Part shown: positions 1 to 10,200 of the stretch, one piece after another
How positions within the stretch are numbered: the first letter of the stretch is position 1
Layout of the letters: each line of letters opens with the position of its first letter
Source: Schizochytrium sp. TIO01
Taxonomy: Eukaryota; Sar; Bigyra; Thraustochytrida; Thraustochytriidae
Assembly: GCA_004764695.1 (NCBI GenBank)
Contig: SMSO01000031.1
Coordinates: forward strand, 7,559,261 to 7,623,260
Reading direction: 5' to 3'
DNA: 64,000 bases
Made by a program: the position numbers and the translations under genes
Notes under the pieces: generated by a model
Told to the model about the DNA's origin: nothing
The model's input: the letters and a program-made list of their open reading frames with translations, nothing else
The model's database searches: none

Positions 1-2502
1 ACTTAAACCTGCACACTCAGTTGCTAGAACTTGAACTTACACCTAGGATCAACAATGAATATCGAGTTGATCAAAATAAGGATGTACATTCCCTCGCGTA
101 AAGACGTCCGCTAATCAAGAAGTCCCTTTCTTGCCTTCCAATGACCTTTCAGCTCGAATTGCCGGAACTCCGGAGAATAGAGTAAATGTTTCAAATGAAG
201 TTAAACCTAAGTCTCCCTAGGCCTAATTGAATTGGATGTTTTTGTCTTCAAGTTCGTCTTCAATTTGATATATGTCTCTTCTTGCCTGGTTGAGCTTTTT
301 TGTAAAGTGAGTTGCAAGTAACAAGAAGAGACATATGAATTATAAATGAAAGGTGCCCATGACTTGTAAACATTGAAATGCACCCTATAGATGTTCCTTG
401 TTGTTTGTTATGCATCAGTAAAGTATTTTCGACTGGTCTGCTCATTCAATCGGCCTTATGCATAAAGTTCACATAAATCTAGGGACCTGTTATTTAGCTG
501 CTAACCATGAAAACTTCGTGAAAAAGGTTGCAGAAACAGATGGAAGCTATATCTATTCAGAGACTTACTTTTTAAGGTGATCAATTCGTTTCTAGTTCAT
601 ATTTGCATTGAATTGGAGAATCGAATCAGGAGATTAAAGCAACCCAGTAATGTAGAGAAGGATTCTGTAGACTAAGTCTTTCATTTTCTACATCAAGATA
701 GGCAAGGCTCAGCCTCGATTATTAGTCTGTGAGAATACTGAACGTGTTAAAATAACCCATTCTCATCACTCTACTTTATTTATTTATTTTCAAAGAGGTT
801 TGACCTTTTTTTTCTTTGTTTCTTTTATCTTAATATTTGTTCATTGAACAACATTCTCTTTTTTTTTTCTTTTTTCTTTTTTTGAATTAGGATGATTTTT
901 TTTCTTTCTTTTTTTTGTTAACATACACATTTTTACAACTATTTATTTTGAGAAAAAAAAATGAAAAACATTTAAATCAATAGAAAAGCGATTTCAAAAT
1001 GCTATGAATATTTTATAATTATTGTTGTTGACTTGATAAAAGAGGACTTGAAAAAAAGTCATAAACGTCTTTCTCAAATTTGTTCTTGGTTTTAGCAAGA
1101 ATACACGATAATTACTCTCCTCCAATGCAAATATTTGAGTCCACTTCCACTGAGTCTCCTCACAAGGTATACACAATAGTGCTCTATAGATGCGCATTAA
1201 CTATGACTCTATTTGTTAAATCGCATAGAAACTAAGACCAGACTATTCAACCTTGGCAAAATTACTTACGTTTCTGCGCTTGGGCAATTAAAATAACGCG
1301 ATATTAGATAATTGAATGAAATGCATTTTGGATAGAGAAGTATTTCCTGGTTTTGGGATATTGGTTTAAAGACTTAATTACTGCATAAATTAATAATCAA
1401 TCAAGGAAAGCAAGCAAGCAATTTTGAGCATATTCTCAAAACTTTTGGGACGAAATAGGAGAAATGGTCTCAAATTTAAAGCTACTCGATAATAACTAGT
1501 GCAAAACATCTGCCTAACACATCCAAAAAGGTTATTTGAGGTTCTTGCTTTAGTTGCTTTATTTTGATAAAGGAACGCAACCAAAATACTGACTCCCCTA
1601 TAACTGGTTAGTTAAATTACAGCAGCTTCTGAACTTCAGTTGATATGAACACAATGTAATCTCAGGCTCATCTTGACCTTTAGCTGCTATCTAAGTAGCT
1701 AGAGCATCATATCCTAGCGTAAAGAGTTCGGAAGATGAAAGATCATATTTAGAAAACATTAAAATGACATGAATGAAGGCTTCTCTGAATCGTTCTTGTA
1801 AATAGTTTGGGGTCGATAGAGTAGCTGTGAGTAAAATATATAGAAGGAAAGTTGGGAAGCCTATATGTTTTGGCATATCTCGTGAATTTGATGATTGAAT
1901 ATCAACTGGAAAGTCTTACAAATCCACAATTTAAGAAGTGCCACTATTTTACTTGTGAACTTCACATAGCAAATCTTTAGTTATGTGAAGTAGCGCGCGA
2001 TAGATCTTAATGGTTTTGTTGGAACATCACATGGTTGAGTAAACTAGCCAGGGATTAAGAAGCTAAAATATCAAGCCGAACTGCATGCAGAAATTACATG
2101 TGTGACTCTTGGTTGGTTTAGAACAGGACGCTGCTCCATAACGTTCCATATCCACACTATCTTAAAGTCGTTCTAAGCACGAGTGTTTCGTCTCAGTTGG
2201 AAAAGAGACTTTTCTCAGCATGATCTAAATAGCTCCTAGCTTCCACTCCTATTGCACGAGCCCAAATAATTAGATTAAACTATAGAATATTAATTCCTTT
2301 AAGTTGTCCATTTCTCTCAAAGTAGGGAGCGTACCTAAACAGAGGTAGCTGGAAGGGTAAACCCAATTGAGCCTTCCCAAGGCGCTGCCGGAGAGGTCCG
2401 CCAGCCAGCGACTGGAGCTCGGCAGGTGTTCCGAAGCGTGCGCTCTCCGAGCCGCTCTTTAAGAAGGCCCGTGCAGTAACACGCTTTGCCGAGTCTAAGA
2501 CG
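1..2502. other. gene-less stretch at the left edge
   Basis: No frame here looks like protein: the open frames are short and low in complexity. The DNA is AT-rich, with long T and A/T runs around 770-970. The last 200 bases, just before the first gene, turn more GC-rich and probably hold its 5' UTR and promoter. No TATA box, tRNA or repeat array could be defended. Confidence 0.6.
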
Positions 2503-3966
2503 ATGGATCCCGAAGAACAAGAAGAACCGGGATGCGAGATTGAGGCTGGAGGCCCTTTTCTGAATGCCAAGAACGGCCTGGGCAGGGAGACTTCAAATGG
2601 AAAGAGCTTCTGTTTGGAGGCGCCCAATGCCATGTCGCCGGATACGACGTCGCTCTATGACAAGTTTCCCTATAAGATGTGTTGGTCACCCATTAACACG
2701 GATGACAACCAGCAGCAGGCTTCGCGAGATGAAGATGAACAGAGCTCTCGAGATGACAACCAGCAGCAGGCTTCGCGAGATGAAGATGAACAGAGCTCTC
2801 GAGATGACAACCAGCAGCAGGCTTCGCGAGATGAAGATGAACAGAGCTCTCAAGATGACAATAAGCCGTCGTCCTCCCGCTCCCCCGCCAATACTGGTGG
2901 AGTTAGCTCTTTGGCTGCGTCTTCTTCTAGGTGCTGTCTCACCAAACCCCTTGCGAATTCAAGCAACACCTATGCCACGCCATTGGGTAGCATGCCGTGC
3001 GATGGCGGTTCGCAGCAGCAGAATAACATAACCTTGGCTGACTGGCGGCTGGTTAGCACTGCGCTGTGTCCGGGTGGCCTCCAGCAGAAGGCTTTGCGAG
3101 GTGAAGATCCACTTCCTGAACAGAACTGTTCAGGTGGCAATGAGTCGTCATCCTCCCGCTCCCCCGCCAATACTGGTGGAGTTAGCTCTTTGACTGCATC
3201 TTCTTCCACAAACTGTGAACCATCTCATGAAGAGCCTTCTATGGACGAGGTCCCCGAGCCCTCTGCGAATTCAAGCAACGAAGAGAACCCTACAGGTCCC
3301 CAGCTGTCGGTCCACTTTCCTCCATCTTTGAAGATGGGCCCGACTATCTACGTCAATTTTGCAGCCACAAGGTCGATCCATATTGATTGTACGCTGCAAA
3401 AATGCCCTTCAGTCTCAAAGGATTCTCTGGAATTCAAAACTGAACTGAGTGTCATGGGTGCAAACCAGGCATACACGCTTTTGGAGAAGCTGTCTTGGTT
3501 TTTTTTAAAGGAACATGAAGGGAATTTCCTCTACCGCTGCACAGTCGATGAAAGTCGCGGGTTCCTTCTCAAAGACGGCCGGAGCGAACGTTTACACTCG
3601 TTTATCTGTGTGAGAGACTCGGGCAAGCCTGATTCCAAGAACATTCGTTTGCAGATGGGATTTCAACGGGACCTGAGCTATGCAAATAGCTCAGTCGAAA
3701 ATGACAGCACGGGCCGTGTCATGCAATTCACGTTAGTTGTATTGTCCGAAGGCAAAGAGCTGGTAAGGCTTCCCTGTAGGTTTTCTGCTCGAACGAAGAC
3801 CCACGGGAATACCGTTGAAAGTATTGCCCTTGACGATCGCCAGAAGCATTCGAAGGGGCATGCTCGTGTTCGATCCGGCATTGAGAACCTCATTGCTCCA
3901 CTCAACAAGCGATCACTCAAAGACCTCGAAAAGAAAGTAGAGGACAATAAACGCCGCAAAGTCTAA
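2503..3966 (+). CDS. unrecognised acidic, Ser/Gln-rich repeat protein with a basic C-terminus
   Basis: A 487-residue protein starting at a true ATG. Residues 67-117 are three exact-length copies of a 17-residue acidic Gln/Ser unit (DDNQQQASRDEDEQSS plus Arg). A second Ser/Pro motif, SSSRSPANTGGVSSL, occurs at about residues 122 and 215, so the middle of the protein also arose by duplication. From about residue 270 to 445 the sequence becomes globular, with alternating hydrophobic residues (for example GPTIYVNFAA and QFTLVVLSEGKELVRLPCRF) suggesting a beta-rich domain. The tail is highly basic and ends in KRRKV, a possible nuclear localisation signal. A nuclear or DNA-binding role is inference only; the beta-rich region could be a diverged immunoglobulin-like DNA-binding fold, but no family is recognised. 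An AATAAATAAA stretch about 110 bases past the stop may serve as poly(A) signal. Coding reality is supported by frame length and composition. Confidence 0.75.
   Translation: MDPEEQEEPGCEIEAGGPFLNAKNGLGRETSNGKSFCLEAPNAMSPDTTSLYDKFPYKMCWSPINTDDNQQQASRDEDEQSSRDDNQQQASRDEDEQSSRDDNQQQASRDEDEQSSQDDNKPSSSRSPANTGGVSSLAASSSRCCLTKPLANSSNTYATPLGSMPCDGGSQQQNNITLADWRLVSTALCPGGLQQKALRGEDPLPEQNCSGGNESSSSRSPANTGGVSSLTASSSTNCEPSHEEPSMDEVPEPSANSSNEENPTGPQLSVHFPPSLKMGPTIYVNFAATRSIHIDCTLQKCPSVSKDSLEFKTELSVMGANQAYTLLEKLSWFFLKEHEGNFLYRCTVDESRGFLLKDGRSERLHSFICVRDSGKPDSKNIRLQMGFQRDLSYANSSVENDSTGRVMQFTLVVLSEGKELVRLPCRFSARTKTHGNTVESIALDDRQKHSKGHARVRSGIENLIAPLNKRSLKDLEKKVEDNKRRKV
2701..2853 (+). repeat. 51-bp tandem repeat, three copies, inside a CDS
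   Basis: Three successive 51-base units (2701-2751, 2752-2802, 2803-2853) are nearly identical at the DNA level and keep the reading frame, each adding 17 acidic, Gln/Ser-rich residues. The next bases start a fourth unit that diverges at once. Such near-identity suggests recent unit gain and probable length variation between strains. Confidence 0.9.
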
Positions 3967-5008
3967 CAGGCAAAAGCGGCGCCTGGTATCTCCCGTAGCA
4001 GTCAACAAATACCCAGATTTATCGGCGGCCTAACATCCGGCTTTTCCATGTCAACGACAACCATGGCGTAGAGAAATAAATAAAGTCATCAACAACACTA
4101 TCGTATTTACCTTGTTTTACTTGTCATACAAACTGGCTCACTCTGTTTCCTGCCTTACATTGCAGGAGCATAAGCGAGAATGTCATTTTTGTTATACAAT
4201 CGTATAATTCACCCCGATCTTCATAATTCTGCCTGACTTGCACTTCCGCCTCACGTACAAACTTCGGGCGCTGCCTCTACTCTCGTGTTGTTGTACAGAA
4301 CAACTGTCAAGTGACTTAATTCTAGGATGGATCTGTAATTATATCGTGACAAACTCAATGATTCATTTGTAAACCAAGCACTCTTCCAAAAAACATAGTA
4401 GCAGCCATAGCAAGCACAACAAGACAAACAACTATCGCTACGTGAAACATGAACAGCCCATAACCATAAGGCGAAAACATACGATTTCAAGGGGGTGCGC
4501 ATTAGCCAACTCATTGAATTGCATACATCCATGAACACATGCTTGCGCGATTGCGCAGGTATCGCTTTCACATCAGAGCACAATTCACCTTTCTTTTGTC
4601 CTGGAAGTCTTGATAAAGTTTATCTAGCTCGAAGAAAATGGCACACTGTTAGAGGTATTCGATAATCAGTCCTATCGTCAACATTGCGAATCAGAAGAAC
4701 TGCTGTTAGTAGCAGGGTAGGTAGGGAGCGAACAAGTGTATCCACTACCTACGTATATCCTTGTGCACAGACATTGCGGAGCTCGTGTGAAGAAGCAGAA
4801 ACGAAAGAGAAAGAGTGCCTTACTGCGAACATTAAGTTCGAAAGGTTTGTGGAAACGTGCTGACCTGCGTCCCTCCGCAGAATAGACGACCACTCAGGAT
4901 ATTGACTGACCTCCAGCAAGGTGTTCTTGAGTACTTCGTGTCAAGCACCCTCGAAGAATTGTGATCACTGCTACTTAAGCTCGCGTTGTTTGTGAGAAGT
5001 GGAGCAAT
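3967..5008. other. intergenic, 3' and 5' flanks
   Basis: About 1 kb without a convincing frame. The left end carries A-rich AATAAA-like sequence near 4074-4085, fitting 3' processing of the upstream gene. The right end should hold the promoter and 5' UTR of the ankyrin-repeat gene. Nothing else is seen. Confidence 0.6.
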
Positions 5009-6514
5009 ATGAACGCAGCCAATCCAGAGGCGAATGGTCAGGATTCGTCATCAAGATCTCACGCGCATGCGACACGCGATGAAAACGAATACGAGGCGCT
5101 CTGTGATTGTCTTCGCAACCGGGACTTGGACAAGCTTATCTCGGAGATCACTGCCAAGGACACCAACGTGAACGCGGTCAGTGAAAGTGGCGAGACAGCA
5201 CTATTTCTAGCCGCAGAAATCGGAGAACCAATACTCCTCGACACCTTGCTTGAGTTTGGGGCAGATGCAACAGTTACGACATCTACTGGCGAATCTGCTC
5301 TCTTCAAAGCAACTGCCAGAGGTAACTATGACGCCATCAAGAGCCTCCTCAAGGCCGGTGCTGATGCTCGAGCTGTGTTGATTGATGGAACAAATCTGAT
5401 TGCCTCCGCGTCCATTAAAGGACATCCTGGGTCCATCAGTGCACTCGTCAAGGCTGGAGCAGAAATAAATCATCCATCATGCCCTCTGCAATCTGCGGTT
5501 CGCACGCAAAATGTGGAGGCGGTGAAGGTTTTGCTTCAGCTTGGAGCTGACCCAGCTTACACAAATGACGGAGAAGAGTTGGAATCGCTGCACATTGCCG
5601 CCCAGCGGGGATACCGTGATATAGTCAAGATCTTCATTGATCAAAAGGTTCCTCTTGACAACCTCAGTCATGACTCAACACCGCTCATGTGGGCAGCAGA
5701 GAATGGCTTCCACGATATCATTGATGACCTTTGCACTGCAGGAGCCAGTGTGGATGCAGCACGCAGCGATGGCGCCACCGCACTCGTCATGGCAATCTTG
5801 GCCCATCAACACCGTGCAATCTCGAGTTTGCTTAAACTTGGCGCTAGCACGCTTGTCACCACTGAGTCTGGTGCAACGCCTTTAATGTTTGCGGCAATGG
5901 TTGGAGATGCGCCCTTGATTGAGACTCTGTTTAAAGCTGGCGCTGTGATTGACGCTCAAGATGCTAACGGCCAAACTCCTTTGTTCCTCGCAGTGCACCA
6001 AACTCAGTTCGATGCAGTAAAGACCTTGATAAGTAAAAGGGCAGATGTTAACATCTGCAACGTGACTAAACTATCCCCTCTTCACGTAGCGGTTCTTGTA
6101 AAACGCAACGACTTTGTAAAGATGCTGCTGGATGCAGGAGCCATTGTTGAACACCCAGATGAGGATGGCTACCGTGCCCTCCACCACGCTGTACAAGTGG
6201 CGAACCATAGTGCTTTGCAAACTCTTCTTCGTGCAGGGGCAGATCCGAATGTGAAAGCAGCCGATGAACGCACACCCTTGTTGATGGCCGCTCAGGCTGG
6301 CGACCAAAAGTCTGTAGAAATTCTGATCAAAGGCGGCGCAGAACTAGACGCTGATGTCATTGAGGTGGCTGCAGGGCACGAATCTCTTGCAGAGCTTTTG
6401 CAAGGAGCTGCTAATCAGGATAACTCATCTTCAGACGCGATTCAACAAGATGAACAATCGAAAGACATGTCTCAAAATTCCCAACCTCCAGAACCTCCTA
6501 CCACATCGTCCTAA
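5009..6514 (+). CDS. ankyrin-repeat protein
   Basis: A 501-residue protein made almost wholly of ankyrin repeats, about 12 units between residues 38 and 460. Each shows the usual helix-turn-helix consensus with G-x-T/S-A/P-L near the start and the L-L-x-x-G-A-D/E end, for example TPLMFAAMVGDAPLIETLFK. Ankyrin arrays are protein-binding scaffolds; no catalytic domain, signal peptide or membrane segment is visible, so it is probably cytosolic or nuclear. The last 40 residues are Ser/Gln/Pro-rich and disordered. The ATG follows an A-rich context, and the frame upstream has no better start. Its partner cannot be inferred from sequence, and its neighbours are unrelated genes. Confidence in the fold is high, in any specific role none. 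Confidence 0.93.
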   Translation: MNAANPEANGQDSSSRSHAHATRDENEYEALCDCLRNRDLDKLISEITAKDTNVNAVSESGETALFLAAEIGEPILLDTLLEFGADATVTTSTGESALFKATARGNYDAIKSLLKAGADARAVLIDGTNLIASASIKGHPGSISALVKAGAEINHPSCPLQSAVRTQNVEAVKVLLQLGADPAYTNDGEELESLHIAAQRGYRDIVKIFIDQKVPLDNLSHDSTPLMWAAENGFHDIIDDLCTAGASVDAARSDGATALVMAILAHQHRAISSLLKLGASTLVTTESGATPLMFAAMVGDAPLIETLFKAGAVIDAQDANGQTPLFLAVHQTQFDAVKTLISKRADVNICNVTKLSPLHVAVLVKRNDFVKMLLDAGAIVEHPDEDGYRALHHAVQVANHSALQTLLRAGADPNVKAADERTPLLMAAQAGDQKSVEILIKGGAELDADVIEVAAGHESLAELLQGAANQDNSSSDAIQQDEQSKDMSQNSQPPEPPTTSS

Positions 6515-7249
6515 ATCCAACGTTCTCCAAAAATTTTACCAATTGTACTTCAACAGATGAAAAACTTATCAAAGTTTTGTACCACTCGAACTTGTAATTC
6601 CTTGCTTATATCGTCACCAAATTCAATAGAGAATTTTCAGTACATTTATCCTTCAAAGGTTTAGAAATTTTGTGAGAAATAGAGATTTTGCCAGACTTTA
6701 TGTTGGACACTAATAATGGAATTTTCATTTCGTTGACCTAGACTGATGTTAGGTTTCTTTGAATCATTTTGAGAATTGATATACTGTCCCTAAGTCACTC
6801 ATTTTTTTTCTATGTTCTTCTGGTACATTGAGGTAAATATCATAACTGTAACACATCAACGAAAATTTGTTAGTCAGTGCCATTCACTTTTGATGATATA
6901 AACAAATAAGAAATTGAATGCAAATACATTCTCTAAACTATTCTCCTACAAAACTCTTCACTATGAAAGAGTTAGAACTAAGTGCTCCATATAGGCAACA
7001 AATTAAACTATGCTTTCAATTTCAACCTTTATTTTCATTTCAAATAATTTACTTGTGAACGAAAATAAGCTTCTTTTTTTTAAGTTCTCTCTTTCTATTC
7101 TTATATATTTTTCCGTTGAGTCGTCAATTGACCACGAAATCCCTATTCACTTCATTGTGTAGTACCCATTCACTCTTTTCTTTTCGCCTCAGGCCCGCGA
7201 GGGAAAGGCTAAAGAGGTTCCGTGTGCAAAGCGCGACCTTCACTGCATT
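6515..7249. other. intergenic, AT-rich
   Basis: About 735 bases between two genes on the same strand, strongly AT-rich, with T runs near 6800 and 7075. A short open frame over 7116-7397 overlaps the next gene in another phase and looks non-coding. Presumed 3' UTR plus promoter; no specific motif can be supported. Confidence 0.6.
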
Positions 7250-10200
7250 ATGCAGGTCCGCAGAGAGTCTGGAGAAACACGACTTCCAACCCTCAGTGCT
7301 CATTCACCACTTCCTGAGGCCTTCCATAACCTACCGCGGGACTGCCTTGAGCGAGTTTGGGATGCCCTTGTTGAGGAAGGTTCTGGCGTTTACTTAAGCA
7401 GGAGCGCCTTTCAAAATGTTTTCGGTGTTGTCGATGAAGAAGTCAAAGTAGCCGCAGATCCTGCAGACACACCACCTAGTTTGGCCAAGTATGGCCAACA
7501 ATTCCATCCTCGTAGGTCTCCACTTGATGACCTCTTCGAGACCTACGCTCTAGATATAGATTCCGATTACATTGATTCTATTGAGGTACTGGGAGCCATT
7601 ATTCTTGCATCAAACCAACTCGCGCGTCGCGAAAAGGCCCTTCTTTTACGTGACTATTGCATGTTATTTTCGGTGTTGAATGTGGCTTGTGTAATCAATG
7701 GTGCGAGCGTCGCCTTAACTGGCAAGCGAAAACTTACTTCGGAACAAGAGATTGCGAATTGTGAAGTTCGAGACTTGAACACCTGGATTGATCATTTCCC
7801 TCACCGCCCTATCCCTATTCGTGTGCAGATTCTCTCGGTCGCTCCACATGTTGCAGAGGAAAACCTCAAAATTATTGTAAATGGACAGGCATTCGCATTT
7901 CCCGTTGATGGCATTATCATAGTCACTGCTAAAAGCGGGACCCCCGCGACAATTGGTAGTAGTACTCTTTTCTTAAAGGAAGGCAAACATATGCTCAAAA
8001 ACAAGTCTGAAAATGACTACATGGCTGAGGTACTCGTCGCAGAACTTGATGGGCTTGACAATGTTGGTGACGAGACTACAACATGTGCAGATGATGAAGA
8101 TGAGGAGGATTTTGCTTTTCAGCAGCGCGCGAAAGCAGCTGGAATCGTAGCTGGTAAAGAGGGATACGAAATGCACCAAAACACGGCCATTAGAGCTATC
8201 AAACCTCAAGCGGAGCTTTGTCAACCCTTGGAAGAGCCATATCGTCTTGCAGCTACATTAGGCTTCAACACCACCGTGGCTCCATGTCAGGTTGCTAAAG
8301 GAGATATCATTTATGCGGTTGGAAATGTCATTGCACTTGAGAGCACGGCGCAGTCGAGCTCGGCTGAAGAAGAACAGAGTGCTAGGAAAGTGAGATATTT
8401 CTACGGTCACGCCACTCCAGTAACAGCGCTTGCAGTTCACCCAAATGGACGATGGATTTTTAGCGCCTCGCAGAACTCTCGAAAGATTCTTGCATGGGAT
8501 ACGGGATCCCTAAAACTGCTATTTAGCATAGATTCGGTGATTACCTCATCTCGCATGCTTTGTATCAGTCAATGTGGCCGGGGTGTCTTTTGCATGAATC
8601 CAAGTGATAACCTATATGCATTTTACGAAATTAATGAGCGTGGCCCAACTAAATTTGTTCATAGTGCACGACTCCCATTGGAATTGAAGTTATGCGCAGC
8701 AGAGCTGCTAAATAGTAAAGAAGTCATCCTGGCCGGTTCGCATGTAGTTCGACTTACATGTGATGGTAGCTTGGTACGGATGAGATGGGGAAAGACCGCC
8801 CCTAAGGCTACCCAAACGTCTTTGGCAGTTGTACCGTCTACAAGAACATGTGTAACTGCGTCCCGTGAATCTGGCCATGTTTATATATGGTCGAACGATG
8901 TATGTATGTACGATCGAAAGCTGGACGAACCTGTCTGCGCTGTTTCGATTGGGCAAGGTCGAGGAGCTTTCGTATGTGGTCTGGCAGATGGTACCTTGTG
9001 CTTACTTTCTTCCAGAAATTTAGAACCTCTCCCGGGTAATTTAGGGTCCTCCGCACAGCCACTCCTTCAATCAAGCATATCAAGCGCATGGACCACACTT
9101 GTCACGGGCGCTAGCGCTCTGCTTGGAATAAACAGCAAAGGTGTGCTTATTAGTATGCCTTATAGCGACTTGATGAATCCTCAACATTGGCAGATTCTAC
9201 AGGAAGGCCATGGTGGTGACATGAATTCATCGGTAACTTGGGCCTGGGTGTCTCCATCTATGCTCGTGACAGCTGGTTCAGACGCAGCTATCCACCTATG
9301 GCAGGTGATGAAAAAGGCAAATCAAGAAGAAGCGACATTGCACAAAATAGCTCAATTCGAGACTGCAGGGCTCGTCAGATCCATTGCGGGATGGGGAAAG
9401 CGCATTTTTGTTGCACTAGATAACCACCAAATCCAGTGCTTTGACCTCGGTAATTCTGGCTGGACGGCAATGCACACAAAGAGCTCATTTATTACATGTT
9501 CACTTGCTCGGATAGACATGCTTGCTGCGTCTGATGACTTACTTGCTGCGTGCTGTTTCAAAACACGAGAGGTTGAAGTAAGGTCCATTTCTGGAGGTAA
9601 GCTTGTTGCTAGGCTAAAGTTTGATGCTGGAGTACTGAGGAAGCCAATTGGCCTTCAAATGTGGTTTGGCTATGTTGAACGAATGGACAATGTCATTCTA
9701 CAGTTAGGGGGCTCTATGGGATGGGATACTAAAACCTGGCAGAGCCTTACTGAAATTCCATCTGGAGCTAAGAAAATCAACGAGTTCAGCCCTCAGGCTC
9801 CAGCATCAGTTTTCAGTATCCGTAATTTAGATACTGCACTCCACTTTATGGAGCGAATGCCAAATGTCAAGGTTGATATTAATTCAACTCTTGTTCCTAA
9901 TTCGCAAATGCCAACCTATCAACACCGAGTTATCAGGCTGCCACAGGCTAGTGAGTCGGGGGTAAACACGAGTAAGATGAAGAGTAAGACCGACACTGGA
10001 GCAGCTACAGGAGCTAATGGCGTAATTTGCACCAATGCAAAGACTGTTCGTGCCATAGCATATCATGCATCTTCAGCATCTACATGCTTTGCGCTTGCGA
10101 CCGACCAGAACTACATTGAGGTCAATGATTATAAATTGAACGTGAACGGTGTGGTACAGGCGCTTGCCTTTGACGAAGAAAAACATGTGGCAGTGAGTAC

